A stretch of DNA of 64,000 bases from Agrobacterium tumefaciens. GTDB lineage: Bacteria > Pseudomonadota > Alphaproteobacteria > Rhizobiales > Rhizobiaceae. The notes under the pieces were generated by a model that worked only from the letters and a program-made list of their open reading frames with translations, searched no databases and was not told the DNA's origin. Shown one piece after another: positions 36,655 through 45,733 of the stretch. Location of the stretch: positions 1,612,001 through 1,676,000 of the forward strand of contig CP048469.1 in NCBI GenBank assembly GCA_025559845.1, in the 5' to 3' direction. Each line of letters opens with the position of its first letter. Positions within the stretch are counted from its first letter, which is position 1. The position numbers and the translations under genes were made by a program.

Positions 36655-36681
36655 GTTACCCCGGACGTGATCCGGGGTGAC
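36655..36681. repeat. Extragenic palindrome
   Basis: GTTACCCCGGA (36655-36665) and TCCGGGGTGAC (36671-36681) pair across CGTGA. The core CCGGAxxTGATCCGGGG is a palindrome I associate with dispersed elements between alphaproteobacterial genes. It lies between convergent sthA and the 36706 gene and may double as a terminator. Confidence 0.6.
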
Positions 36682-36705
36682 AGACCCATCACGTCGTCCA
36701 AGCAC

Positions 36706-37365
36706 TCACCACTTGATGCTGTAACGGGCGTTCACGCCGGGACGGAAACTGTCCTCGAAGCCCTGATTGAGCGTGCCGCTGACGGTCAGATGATCGCCAA
36801 GCTTCTGTTCGACGGCAACGCCGGTCGAGAACTCATCGAAACTGTTGCGGCTGGCACCTGTCAGCACGAAGGCCGTGCCGGTCTCCGAACGCGTCAGTCG
36901 CAGGGATTGTGAGACATCGAGACCGCTCCACTGCTGCGCGGAGCCATCATAGCGAACGGTGAAATTGCGATTGGCTTCGATATCCAGCTCTGGCGTGACG
37001 ATACGCTTTTGCGACGATGTCATCGTCAGCGCACTGGAGCCGGTCAGGGCATTGAACATGACCGCCACGTCGCGGGCAAGTGACACCCCCGGCAGGTTTG
37101 TCGAAGCAATCGACATATTGCCCCAGAACCGCACAGGCGTATCCGTCACCTGCCCTTTCCTGGAGGCATTCATACCCATTTCAAGCCCGGCGCGAATGGG
37201 CGTATCGGTCGGCAGCTTTGCCCCAAGCCGCGCCGAATAGGACCGGCTGGAATTCTTGACCGGCTTCCAGATCAGGCCGGCATCGTCAGCGTAAACTGTG
37301 CTTGCGGCAAAAAGGCTTGCAGCGAAAGGCAGGCAAAAAACGAAAATTGGCGTCCGTGACGGCAT
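36706..37365 (-). CDS. Predicted secreted or outer-membrane beta-rich protein
   Basis: A 219-residue protein with signal peptide (MPSRTPIFVFCLPFAASLFA, cleavage near VYA-D). The mature chain is rich in alternating polar/hydrophobic strands and ends in NARYSIKW; a C-terminal aromatic residue is typical of outer-membrane barrels. Repeated short strand-like blocks (LGAKLPTDTPIRAGLEMGM, VAVEQKLGDHLTVSGTLNQG) also suggest a small barrel. No specific family is recognised. The upstream Met at 37383 would leave six extra residues before the signal peptide. Confidence 0.65.
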   Translation of the reverse strand: MPSRTPIFVFCLPFAASLFAASTVYADDAGLIWKPVKNSSRSYSARLGAKLPTDTPIRAGLEMGMNASRKGQVTDTPVRFWGNMSIASTNLPGVSLARDVAVMFNALTGSSALTMTSSQKRIVTPELDIEANRNFTVRYDGSAQQWSGLDVSQSLRLTRSETGTAFVLTGASRNSFDEFSTGVAVEQKLGDHLTVSGTLNQGFEDSFRPGVNARYSIKW

Positions 37366-37783
37366 ATCTTGTTCCCAGGCCATTTAAGGGCGCACCGGTA
37401 CGATCCGGTTTGCACGGTAAAAGTCGAGTCCAACGAGATTGTCGGCGATGAGGGCCACCCCCTTGGGATAGCCTTGCATTTCCCTTGATGGCAGCGCGAA
37501 GCAACCGGGAAATCATGCTTCGCATTCTGCCAGATGAACGGGAGATGAACAAGCGCACATGCAGCAAAAATTATATGCAGTGCAATCTTCATCACACTAG
37601 GTGAAGTCCTTAGCGCTCGCCTACCCAGCTAATAATAAGAATCCGATTGCTGATCTGAATTTTAAAAAACTTCGTGGGCATAAGTAGAAAACTCTTTTTT
37701 TACGAAAGTTTTCCAAACAACCAGTTTCAAAATCGAAATAATAGTGAAACCAATAAGAGCGTTTTAATATCGAGCACACAGAC
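37366..37783. other. 418-bp AT-rich spacer, left flank of the nuclease island
   Basis: Composition drops from GC-rich to strongly AT-rich around 37590 and stays so into the 37784 gene (runs such as CTCTTTTTTTACG and TTTTAAAAAAC). No gene was found. The change suggests the junction of transferred DNA. No clear direct repeat or tRNA marks the boundary. The promoter of the PD-(D/E)XK gene is probably within 37650-37770. Confidence 0.55.
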
Positions 37784-38962
37784 ATGAACATTGATATATT
37801 TTTGAATAAGCTAAGTACAGCTCACCGAGCCTTCAATCAGGCACGTTCAATCTACGCACCTGAGGTTAGCCCAAATTTTCACTTACTGGGGCTTTTTCGA
37901 CCAAATGAAATGACACTATCGCGCATCCTTGCGTGGATGATCACTCCATCAGAATCTCACAGCCAAGGCAGCATATTTCTATTCAAATTTCTCGATGAAC
38001 TGAAAATCCCCCACAATAAAGGTAGTTCCGTACATGTTCGAGTAGAAGAGGCCGTGGCCGTCGGTCGGCTAGACATTTCATTACTACTAGAAGACGGTCG
38101 CAAGATCGTTATCGAGAACAAACCTTTTGCAAGTGACCAGCCCCGACAACTGGAGCGGTACCTCGCCCACACAGGAAAGCGGGGGCATGTCGTTTACCTG
38201 CCAGGAAACCGACGTGAGGCTTCACAAGGCAGTATCAAGGAAACTCATCGATTAGAGCGTCTGACTGATAGACGACTTATCGAAAGCAGTTGGATCGACC
38301 TGATCCCCTTTTTCAAGGCATGTCGCGACGCCTGCCACTCTCCTCGAGTAAGAGCCTTTATCGACGAGATACCCCGTTACATCCGCGCTGAATTTGAAGG
38401 AATCTCTGATTTGACCGAGACAGACAATATTATTGACCAAATGATGGCCTCAGCCGAAAGTATTGAAAGCTCGTTCCTTGTAGGCAATGCTCTAAGCACC
38501 ATGAAGCGAAGGCTGATTACGAAACTTAATACTGAAATCCGCAGTAAACTTCCATCTGACTGGTCATCCGAAGGGGAGCTAAGCACAACATCCGGAAGTG
38601 CAATTTTTATTAACTATCCCAATCTACGGCTTCGGTTTTACTTGGGATTCGAGCGCCAAAACTGTGGTTCATTTAGCTATGGCCTTCAATGGTCACCCAA
38701 TACAAAAAAACCAAGCGAATCTAGCGTAGCGAAAATCATGGAAAATATCAGTTTGGAAGTCAGAAACGAGGCTGACCCCTCACAAGATTACCCGCTTTGG
38801 AGTTGGGGAACCGAGGCTGACATGATTGGATTGCCAATGGATTGGAGTAGCACAGCTCAGCCGTGGCAGAAGATCGCAAACGGAACCGCAAGCGACAAAA
38901 TTGTCAAGACCGCGAAGGCGTACTCAGATGTCGCCATTAGTTTTGATCATCTCGTTAAATAA
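37784..38962 (+). CDS. PD-(D/E)XK nuclease superfamily protein, likely horizontally acquired
   Basis: A 392-residue protein whose N-terminal third carries a PD-(D/E)XK core: GRLDISLLLEDGRKIVIENK (about 88-107) gives the Asp on one strand and Glu-x-Lys on the next, followed by QLERYLAH, a helix with conserved Gln/Tyr. Upstream, LLGLFRPNEMTLSRILAWMI matches the leader of the PDDEXK_4-type family. Members appear in defence islands, but the target is unknown. The C-terminal half has no recognised domain. AT content and codon use differ sharply from neighbours, and no partner gene is present. Confidence 0.78.
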   Translation: MNIDIFLNKLSTAHRAFNQARSIYAPEVSPNFHLLGLFRPNEMTLSRILAWMITPSESHSQGSIFLFKFLDELKIPHNKGSSVHVRVEEAVAVGRLDISLLLEDGRKIVIENKPFASDQPRQLERYLAHTGKRGHVVYLPGNRREASQGSIKETHRLERLTDRRLIESSWIDLIPFFKACRDACHSPRVRAFIDEIPRYIRAEFEGISDLTETDNIIDQMMASAESIESSFLVGNALSTMKRRLITKLNTEIRSKLPSDWSSEGELSTTSGSAIFINYPNLRLRFYLGFERQNCGSFSYGLQWSPNTKKPSESSVAKIMENISLEVRNEADPSQDYPLWSWGTEADMIGLPMDWSSTAQPWQKIANGTASDKIVKTAKAYSDVAISFDHLVK

Positions 38963-39046
38963 TGGAGCAAGGACTCTGAAATACGCCCAATAAAGAAATC
39001 AGACGTTTCTGATATCGGCAAACCCGCACGATCCCTCAACTACATT

Positions 39047-39086
39047 ACCCAAAAACAAAAAGGCCGCAGCTTTCGCCACGGCCTTT
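39047..39086 (-). terminator. Terminator of the trigger factor gene
   Basis: The stem AAAGGCCG (39059-39066) / CGGCCTTT (39079-39086) is followed on the minus strand by TTTTGTTTTTGGG. It lies 28 nt past the tig stop. Confidence 0.85.
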
Positions 39087-39113
39087 CGTTTGTTCAGCGT
39101 GTGCTGAAGAAGA

Positions 39114-40592
39114 TTATTCGGCGTCGCCTTCAGCGGCCTTCTTCTTGGCCGGAGCCTTCTTCTTCGGAGCGGCTTCTTCGCCTTCAGCAGCGTCGTCAGC
39201 CTTGGCAGCAGCCTTTTTCTTGGCCGGAGCCTTCTTCTTGGTTTCGGTCGCTTCTTCAGCGTCGTCAGCCAGCAGCTCTTCCTTGGAAACGGTCTTGTCC
39301 GTTACCGAGATTTCGCCGAGCAGCTTGTCGATGACCTTTTCTTCGAAGATCGGAGCGCGCAGCGAAGCGGAAGCGCCAGGCGTGTTGCGGAAGAAATCGA
39401 GGATTTCCTTCTGCTGGCCAGGGAACTGCTGAAGCTGCTGGAACAGGGCGCGCTGCATTTCTTCTTCGGTCACTTCGACGCCGGCCTTTTCGCCGATTTC
39501 GGAGAGAACGAGGCCGAGGCGAACGCGGCGTTCAGCCAGCTTGCGGTATTCTTCGCGAGCTTCTTCTTCGGTGGTGTCTTCGTCAGCAAAAGTCTTGCCG
39601 GACTGTGCGAGATCGGTGTTGATCTGGCGCCAGATGTTGTCGAACTCGGCGTCTACGAGACCAGCCGGCGTGTCGAACTTGTACATTTCGTCGAGCTGGT
39701 CGAGGATCTGACGCTTGACCTTCTGGCGGGTGACGTTGCCGTACTGGCTTTCGATCTGACCCTTTACGATTTCCTTGAGCTTTTCAGCAGACTCGAGGCC
39801 AAGCTTGGAAGCAAGTTCGTCGTTGATTTCAACGGCGCCAGCAGCAGCAACTTCCTTGACGGTGATGTCGAAGGCAGCTTCCTTGCCAGCAAGGTTTGCA
39901 GCCGGGTAATCAGCCGGGAACGTTACGGTGATGGTCTTTTCGTCGCCAGCCTTGACGCCAACGAGCTGGTCTTCGAAGCCAGGAATGAAACGGCCCGAAC
40001 CGAGAACCAGTTCTGCGTCTTCAGCAGCGCCACCGTCAAAAGCAACGCCGTCGACCTTGCCGAGGTAGTTCATGGTGACGCGGTCGCCTTCAGCGGCCTT
40101 GCCCTTCTTGGTTTCGTAGGTACGTGCGCTTTCAGCGATCTTGAGGATCTGCTCGTTGATTTCTTCTTCGGAGACTTCAACAACTTCGCGGGTAACCTTG
40201 ATGCCGTCGTTGGCCTTCAGTTCAATCGCAGGAATGATTTCGTAAGCCAGCGTGAATTCGAAATCGGCTTCGCCTGCAATGATCTTGTCGGCTTCTTTTT
40301 CGTCTTCGGTCATGGCGATTGCCGGCTGCGTTGCAGACTTTTCACCACGGCTGGAGAGAATTTCAGTCGGCTTCTCGCGAACCAGTTCGTTGACGAGCTC
40401 GACCATGATCGACTTGCCGTACATCTTCTTCAGGTGGCCAACCGGTACCTTGCCCGGACGGAAACCGTTGATGCGAACCTTGTCCTTGGCGTCAACCAGG
40501 CGCTCATCCAGACGAGCCTTCATGTCGGCAGCCGGGATAACGACCTTGAGTTCGCGCTTCAGCCCTTCAGAGAGCGTTTCGATAACCTGCAT
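39114..40592 (-). CDS. tig: Trigger factor
   Basis: Ribosome-associated chaperone and peptidyl-prolyl isomerase, 492 residues. The N-terminal ribosome-binding domain contains the signature [17 protein letters not shown] (~43-59). The FKBP-type PPIase domain spans about 150-245 ([28 protein letters not shown]). The C-terminal chaperone arms are followed by a ~50-residue Lys/Ala/Glu tail with two copies of an [12 protein letters not shown] block, an extension common in alphaproteobacteria and absent from E. coli. Start ATG 40592. Confidence 0.97.
   Translation of the reverse strand: MQVIETLSEGLKRELKVVIPAADMKARLDERLVDAKDKVRINGFRPGKVPVGHLKKMYGKSIMVELVNELVREKPTEILSSRGEKSATQPAIAMTEDEKEADKIIAGEADFEFTLAYEIIPAIELKANDGIKVTREVVEVSEEEINEQILKIAESARTYETKKGKAAEGDRVTMNYLGKVDGVAFDGGAAEDAELVLGSGRFIPGFEDQLVGVKAGDEKTITVTFPADYPAANLAGKEAAFDITVKEVAAAGAVEINDELASKLGLESAEKLKEIVKGQIESQYGNVTRQKVKRQILDQLDEMYKFDTPAGLVDAEFDNIWRQINTDLAQSGKTFADEDTTEEEAREEYRKLAERRVRLGLVLSEIGEKAGVEVTEEEMQRALFQQLQQFPGQQKEILDFFRNTPGASASLRAPIFEEKVIDKLLGEISVTDKTVSKEELLADDAEEATETKKKAPAKKKAAAKADDAAEGEEAAPKKKAPAKKKAAEGDAE
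39142..39239. repeat. Imperfect direct repeat in the 3' end of tig
   Basis: The same 23-bp sequence beginning TTCTTGGCCGGAGCC occurs at 39142-39164 and 39217-39239. It encodes the repeated KKKAPAKK block of the trigger factor tail and is a likely site of length variation between strains. Confidence 0.8.
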
Positions 40593-40935
40593 TTTCTCAA
40601 ACCTTCACAATCATGGCGGCGGTGCTCAGACAGCCGTTGGTTTACTTTCGAGCACTGCGCCGGAAACATGGATACCGGCCGTGACTTCAATTCTCATTGC
40701 ACAAACAGCGCCGGACACCTGATATGTGCTTGGGTTCGGGAAATAATGAGCGGCATCTCGCGAACCGTCAGACCTCCCGCGCAGCAAAATGCGCCGGACC
40801 GGACCTGACGCCCCGCCCTGCTCGACCGAAACCGGATGTCCTGAAAGACATCACGCCGTTCCAGCCTGCATCTCGCCGACCCATGCCTATACCGGCATAC
40901 TCTGGCGCAAGCGTGGCACCGCCAAGCTTTGCTTG
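40593..40935. other. 343-bp spacer upstream of tig
   Basis: Contains the tig leader and promoter region and the trailer of tRNA-Leu. No gene or strong hairpin was found. Frames that cross it are shadows of tig or of the tRNA. Confidence 0.5.
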
Positions 40936-41018
40936 TGGTGCGGGTAGAGAGACTCGAACTCCCACGCCGAAGCGTTGGTACCTAAAACCAATGCGTCTAC
41001 CAATTCCGCCATACCCGC
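40936..41018 (-). tRNA. tRNA-Leu, anticodon TAG
   Basis: Read on the minus strand: acceptor stem GCGGGTA / TACCCGC, discriminator A and encoded CCA at 40936-40938. The anticodon stem-loop TTGGT-TTTAGGT-ACCAA has anticodon TAG, reading CUA. A variable arm of Leu type (CGCTTCGGCG) and T arm GGGAGTTCGAGTCTCTC are present. Length is 83 nt with CCA. Confidence 0.95.
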
Positions 41019-41591
41019 ACGTTGGGCGGCGGTATGTCACAATGTTCAGGAAGGGTCAAGCGCGGGTTTCCGGCCTCATCCGTTTCCAACGAATTTTCCC
41101 GCCCGGACGAGCCGACTTAACGTCCAAAAGCCCGCAAATGATGGCTATCACCCCAAAAGGCCAACTACGCGAAGTTCGCAACACTATATATAAGGAGCGC
41201 GCTTAAACCAGGGAAATGGTGCATGACGCTCGCAACACGTCAGTGGCATCGCGGGAATCATGTCGCCTCGGACCCGCCCCCTTCCGAAAAACATACCGAT
41301 TTTTAACCCTCTCCCGCGACGGGACCGTCAGGTGATTGGCTAGCAGCCGGCCCAAACCACCACGATCGGCTGAAAGCCTCAATTTTGGTCACAAATTGAG
41401 CACGGAAATGCCTGAAACGGCCGAATACGCCCACTGCCTTGCAAATGGTGCATAGGTGGCATCTTGCTTTGTCTGTTTTTGTTTCGATTAAAACGATTAT
41501 ATCTACGGCCATACAAGAGATCGAAGTTCAGCGCAGGCCACATCCTCCCAAGACGGGCCGCGGACTGGACACCACGAAAAGGAAGATGACC
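41019..41591. other. 573-bp spacer before the first DUF1127 gene
   Basis: No gene is supported; a 69-codon minus frame at 41303-41512 lacks a ribosome site. The right part is the regulatory region of the DUF1127 gene, with the TGCA-repeat element at 41439-41453 and a TTATAT box at 41497-41502. Confidence 0.5.
41439..41453 (+). promoter_or_regulatory. Candidate activator site upstream of DUF1127 gene 1
   Basis: TTGCAAATGGTGCAT holds two TGCA half-sites 5 nt apart. It ends 43 nt before a TTATAT -10-like box (41497) and 139 nt before the start codon. A near-identical arrangement precedes DUF1127 gene 2. Confidence 0.45.
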
Positions 41592-41738
41592 ATGAACATT
41601 GCACGCTCGCTCACCAACTGGCGCAAGTACCGTCAGACCGTAACCGAACTCGGCCGCATGACCGACCGCGAACTGAACGACCTCGGCATTGGCCGCCAGG
41701 ACATCCGTCGCGTCGCTCGCACCGCAGTCGGCATGTAA
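41592..41738 (+). CDS. DUF1127 small basic protein 1
   Basis: A 48-residue, Arg-rich protein: an amphipathic N-terminal helix (IARSLTNWRKYRQTVTELGR) and the DUF1127 core MTDRELNDLGIGRQDIR. Such proteins are abundant in Rhizobiales; in Agrobacterium and Brucella they have been tied to RNA turnover, phosphate or carbon metabolism and LysR-type (LsrB/VtlR) regulation. AGGAAG 6 nt before ATG 41592 sets the start; ATG 41586 is two codons upstream. A strong terminator follows, so it is monocistronic. Confidence 0.92.
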   Translation: MNIARSLTNWRKYRQTVTELGRMTDRELNDLGIGRQDIRRVARTAVGM

Positions 41739-41781
41739 TATAAAGTGTCGCCATAACTGGCGACGCGCAGAATTGACCTCC

Positions 41782-41826
41782 CAAAAAGGCCAGAGGCTTC
41801 CCGCCTCCGGCCTTTTCTGTTTTTTG
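41782..41826 (+). terminator. Terminator of DUF1127 gene 1
   Basis: AAAAGGCC-A-GAGGC pairs with GCCTC-C-GGCCTTTT (41783-41796 and 41802-41815), followed by CTGTTTTTTGG. Confidence 0.88.
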
Positions 41827-42068
41827 GCGCATCACCTGCACGCGCATGATGCAAACGGCACCCACACCTTGCGCAATCGGCAGAGCTCAAGCCGCCCTAA
41901 GTCTTCATCCAGACAGCTTCCGCACCTGGGATTCCCGTCGCTTTTCGCTCTGAAACGCAGCAAAAGCGGGTTCAAGAACCCTACCCCGTGCCTGACCGCC
42001 TATGAAGCGGGCATTTTCGCTCAAAAAACGCGCATATGGCCCCTGCAGCCGCAAAATTAGCCGACACA

Positions 42069-42082
42069 TTGCACAAATGCAT
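42069..42082 (+). promoter_or_regulatory. Candidate activator site upstream of DUF1127 gene 2
   Basis: TTGCACAAATGCAT holds two TGCA half-sites 4 nt apart. It ends 45 nt before a TATATA box (42128-42133) and 142 nt before the start codon, the same layout as at gene 1. Confidence 0.45.
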
Positions 42083-42224
42083 GGCAGTCGCTTAAAATCT
42101 GCACTCCAAAACATGGCTGATTGCCTCTATATAAGCCTCAACAGCCGAGAGCGCAGAACAACTCCTGAGCCGGCCGCGAAATTCAGACAACACACCAACA
42201 CAACTTAGATTGAGGAAAAGAACG

Positions 42225-42368
42225 ATGAACCCGATTCGCATTGCAAAAAACTGGATCAGCTACCGCCGCACGATGAACGAACTCGGCAGCCTCTCCAACC
42301 AGGCTCTGAACGACATTGGCCTGACCCGTTACGACATCCGTAACGTTGCTTCCCGTTCGTTCCGCTAA
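42225..42368 (+). CDS. DUF1127 small basic protein 2
   Basis: A 47-residue protein beginning MNPIRIAKNWISYRRTMNEL and ending IRNVASRSFR. The DUF1127 core LSNQALNDIGLTRYDIR aligns residue by residue with that of the 41592 gene, so the two are paralogues. GAGGA lies 9 nt before the ATG, and a perfect terminator follows at 42433. Role unknown beyond the family associations given for the first copy. Confidence 0.92.
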   Translation: MNPIRIAKNWISYRRTMNELGSLSNQALNDIGLTRYDIRNVASRSFR

Positions 42369-42432
42369 TCAGCGTCAAGGGTCATCCCGCTGCCCGACCT
42401 CCAGGGCGCGATGACTGAGCGACAGGTAAAAG

Positions 42433-42457
42433 AAACGGCGCCTCTGGCGCCGTTTTT
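42433..42457 (+). terminator. Terminator of DUF1127 gene 2
   Basis: AAACGGCGCC (42433-42442) / GGCGCCGTTT (42446-42455) with a TCT loop and a TTTTT run. Confidence 0.9.
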
Positions 42458-42796
42458 GATTCTGGGGACAGACGCGGTTCCGGGTCATTTCTTCCGTTAT
42501 GCGCTTCTTCGATACCGAGGCGTATCCCGCAATCAAAGACTTGATCGCACCAGTGTCAGGCGCAACGCCCGAATGAAGATCGCGCATGGAGTCACGCGCA
42601 CCCTCACCGTTTTTTCTTCCGCCTCTTCCTCCTATAAGCGCCAGCCGAGACGCGCCGCGAAAACATTTGGCGGCAACGCGCTTGCATGCTACTGCATCGG
42701 CACGAAGACGCATCCCTGAGGATTGCGCGAAACACTCACTTTAAAAAACTGCCGCGTCATGGAGGCTCATGCTTCCCGGCGGCATATGGGTTGACG
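42458..42796. other. 339-bp spacer before trmFO
   Basis: No gene, tRNA or clear hairpin was found here. The trmFO promoter is expected in its right half. The frame open from 42686 belongs to the trmFO leader. Confidence 0.5.
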
Positions 42797-44242
42797 ATGC
42801 AAGACAAGACTTATTCCCCCATTCACGTCGTTGGTGGCGGACTGGCCGGCTCGGAAGCCGCATGGCAGATCGCACAGAGCGGCGTCCCCGTCATTCTGCA
42901 CGAGATGCGCGGTGTGCGCGGCACGGACGCGCACAAGGGCGATACGCTGGCTGAACTCGTCTGCTCGAACTCTTTCCGCTCCGACGACGCGACTGCAAAT
43001 GCCGTTGGCGTCATTCACGCCGAAATGCGTCTTGCCGGCTCGCTGATCATGGCCTGCGCCGACAAACACCAGGTTCCGGCCGGTGGCGCGCTGGCCGTCG
43101 ATCGCGACGGTTTTTCGCAGGCCGTGACGGACATGTTGGAAAGTCACCCTCTGGTGACGATCGTGCGCGAAGAGGTCAACGGCCTGCCGCCGCAGGAATG
43201 GGGCAACACCATCATTGCGACCGGCCCGCTGACATCGCCCGATCTCGCCGCCGCCATTCAGTCGCAAACCGGTGAAGATGCGCTTGCATTTTTCGATGCC
43301 ATTGCGCCGATCGTTCACCGCGACAGCATCAACATGGACATCTGCTGGTACCAATCGCGCTACGACAAGGTCGGCCCAGGCGGCACCGGCAAGGACTACA
43401 TCAACTGCCCGATGAATGAAGAGCAATACAATGCCTTCATCGACGCGCTGGTCGAAGGCGATACGGTCGGCTTCAAGGAATGGGAAGGCACACCCTACTT
43501 CGATGGCTGCCTGCCAATCGAGATCATGGCCGAGCGCGGCCGCGAAACCCTGCGTCACGGCCCGATGAAGCCGATGGGGCTGACGAACTCCCACAACCCC
43601 ACCGTCAAGGCTTACGCTGTCGTACAGCTTCGTCAGGACAATGCGCTTGGCACGCTCTACAATATGGTCGGCTTCCAGACGAAGCTGAAATACGGTGCGC
43701 AGGCGGATATTTTCCGCATGATCCCCGGCCTTGAAAACGCGGAATTTGCGCGTCTCGGTGGCCTGCACCGCAACACCTATATCGACTCCCCGATTTTGCT
43801 CGATCCGTATCTCAGACTGAAATCGCGTCCGGACATCCGTTTTGCCGGCCAGATTACCGGTTGCGAGGGTTATGTCGAAAGCGCCTCGGTCGGCCTCCTG
43901 GCCGGTCGTTTCGCCGCTGCCGAGCAAAAGGGCGAGGAACTGAGCCCGCCGCCTGCGACCAGCGCGCTTGGCGCGCTTCTCAACCACATCACCGGCGGAC
44001 ACCTGTCCTCCACCGATGAGCCGGGCAAGCGCTCCTTCCAGCCGATGAACATCAATTTTGGCCTGTTTCCGGAACTCGCACCGGGCTCCATCGTCAAACC
44101 GGAAGGCGTCAAGCGCTTCCGTGGCAAGGACAAGACCATCATGAAGCGCCAGCTTATTGCCGCACGCGCCCTCAAGGATTGCGCCGGATGGCTGGGCGTT
44201 GAAACTGCCGCCGACGAACAGGAAAACGTCGCAGCGTCGTAA
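42797..44242 (+). CDS. trmFO: tRNA (uracil-54-C5) methyltransferase, folate/FAD-dependent
   Basis: TrmFO methylates U54 in the T loop of tRNA, using methylenetetrahydrofolate and FADH2 instead of S-adenosylmethionine. The 481-residue protein has the FAD motif [14 protein letters not shown] (~11-24), LHEMRG, the conserved [12 protein letters not shown] with its active-site Cys, and SYRFAGQ-like [16 protein letters not shown]. All are characteristic of the family and distinguish it from the related GidA/MnmG. ATG 42797 starts [11 protein letters not shown]; no strong ribosome site is visible and an in-frame TTG lies 6 nt upstream. Confidence 0.95.
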   Translation: MQDKTYSPIHVVGGGLAGSEAAWQIAQSGVPVILHEMRGVRGTDAHKGDTLAELVCSNSFRSDDATANAVGVIHAEMRLAGSLIMACADKHQVPAGGALAVDRDGFSQAVTDMLESHPLVTIVREEVNGLPPQEWGNTIIATGPLTSPDLAAAIQSQTGEDALAFFDAIAPIVHRDSINMDICWYQSRYDKVGPGGTGKDYINCPMNEEQYNAFIDALVEGDTVGFKEWEGTPYFDGCLPIEIMAERGRETLRHGPMKPMGLTNSHNPTVKAYAVVQLRQDNALGTLYNMVGFQTKLKYGAQADIFRMIPGLENAEFARLGGLHRNTYIDSPILLDPYLRLKSRPDIRFAGQITGCEGYVESASVGLLAGRFAAAEQKGEELSPPPATSALGALLNHITGGHLSSTDEPGKRSFQPMNINFGLFPELAPGSIVKPEGVKRFRGKDKTIMKRQLIAARALKDCAGWLGVETAADEQENVAAS

Positions 44243-44274
44243 GTTTCACGACGGCACAATCCTTTAAAAACAGG

Positions 44275-44303
44275 CGGGGTGCGTTTCCCACGCACCCCGT
44301 TTT
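44275..44303 (+). terminator. Terminator of trmFO
   Basis: CGGGGTGCG (44275-44283) / CGCACCCCG (44291-44299) with a 7-nt loop, followed by TTTTG. Confidence 0.88.
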
Positions 44304-44405
44304 GATTCCACAAACGGTATTTTTACACCTCTGGCCCTTGTCGCTCCCGGCAGGCTCAGGCAAAAAACGTTTCAAATCACATAGGCAATCCCAAGGAGAT
44401 CACCG

Positions 44406-45533
44406 ATGGATGTTCGCGCCGCTGTTGCCATTCAGGCAGGCAAACCACTGGAAGTCATGACCGTTCAGCTCGAAGGACCGCGTGCGGGCGAAGTGCTGAT
44501 CGAGGTCAAGGCCACGGGCATCTGCCACACCGACGACTTCACGCTGTCGGGCGCTGACCCGGAAGGCCTGTTCCCGGCCATTCTCGGCCATGAGGGTGCC
44601 GGTATCGTCGTCGATGTTGGCCCAGGCGTCACCTCGGTCAAGAAGGGCGACCACGTTATCCCGCTCTACACGCCGGAATGCCGCGAGTGCTATTCCTGCA
44701 CCTCGCGCAAGACCAACCTCTGCACCTCCATCCGTTCGACGCAGGGCCAGGGCGTGATGCCTGACGGCACCAGCCGCTTCTCGATCGGCAAGGACAAGAT
44801 CCATCACTACATGGGTTGCTCGACCTTCTCGAACTTCACGGTTCTGCCGGAGATCGCCCTTGCCAAGATCAACCCCGACGCTCCGTTCGACAAGGTTTGC
44901 TACATCGGCTGCGGTGTCACCACGGGTATCGGCGCCGTCATCAACACCGCAAAGGTGGAAATCGGCTCGACGGCCATCGTCTTCGGTCTCGGCGGCATTG
45001 GCCTCAACGTGCTGCAGGGCCTGCGTCTTGCCGGTGCCGACATGATCATCGGCGTCGACATCAACCCCGAGCGCAAGGCCTGGGGCGAAAAGTTCGGCAT
45101 GACGCACTTCGTCAACCCCAAGGAAGTCGGCGACGACATCGTGCCCTACCTGGTCAACATGACCAAGCGTAACGGCGACCTGATCGGCGGCGCGGATTAC
45201 ACCTTCGATTGCACGGGTAACACCAAGGTCATGCGTCAGGCGCTGGAAGCCTCGCACCGTGGCTGGGGCAAGTCTGTCATCATCGGCGTTGCAGGCGCTG
45301 GCCAGGAAATCTCCACCCGTCCGTTCCAGCTCGTGACCGGGCGTAACTGGATGGGCACGGCCTTCGGTGGCGCGCGTGGCCGTACCGACGTTCCGAAGAT
45401 CGTCGACTGGTACATGGAAGGCAAGATCCAGATCGATCCGATGATTACCCACACCATGCCGCTCGAAGACATCAACAAGGGCTTCGAACTGATGCACAAG
45501 GGTGAATCGATCCGCGGCGTCGTCGTCTACTGA
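44406..45533 (+). CDS. frmA: S-(hydroxymethyl)glutathione dehydrogenase (class III alcohol dehydrogenase)
   Basis: This enzyme oxidises the glutathione adduct of formaldehyde to S-formylglutathione with NAD+. The 375-residue zinc enzyme has catalytic zinc ligands in [15 protein letters not shown] and CYIGCGV, and the four-Cys structural zinc site [15 protein letters not shown]. The coenzyme fold follows ([30 protein letters not shown]). The Asp after CHT and overall pattern are those of class III enzymes. AAGGAGA lies 7 nt before the ATG. Its possible formaldehyde source here includes the demethylating flavoprotein at 7858. Confidence 0.96.
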   Translation: MDVRAAVAIQAGKPLEVMTVQLEGPRAGEVLIEVKATGICHTDDFTLSGADPEGLFPAILGHEGAGIVVDVGPGVTSVKKGDHVIPLYTPECRECYSCTSRKTNLCTSIRSTQGQGVMPDGTSRFSIGKDKIHHYMGCSTFSNFTVLPEIALAKINPDAPFDKVCYIGCGVTTGIGAVINTAKVEIGSTAIVFGLGGIGLNVLQGLRLAGADMIIGVDINPERKAWGEKFGMTHFVNPKEVGDDIVPYLVNMTKRNGDLIGGADYTFDCTGNTKVMRQALEASHRGWGKSVIIGVAGAGQEISTRPFQLVTGRNWMGTAFGGARGRTDVPKIVDWYMEGKIQIDPMITHTMPLEDINKGFELMHKGESIRGVVVY

Positions 45534-45733
45534 TCGTCACAATCCGACCCGAACTGGCAGGCGGCGCATCTTTCGCGCCTCCTGTCCAACCGATCATAAA
45601 AATGTGATCGCACAACTCGCCGCTCAACCTCGGCATTTAACGGCCCGGTAAAATTATCGTCATAAAGCGTTGAATACGCGGCACGGTTGAAACTGCTTTC
45701 GGCCCGGCGAGACGAAACCCCGGAGAACAGACG

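Noticed and set aside
39101..39334. 77-codon plus-strand frame rich in Arg, Pro and Ser
   Set aside because: It is the antisense shadow of the repetitive Lys/Ala tail of the trigger factor.
41303..41512. 69-codon minus-strand frame upstream of the first DUF1127 gene
   Set aside because: No ribosome site or recognisable feature, and it overlaps the shared regulatory element.
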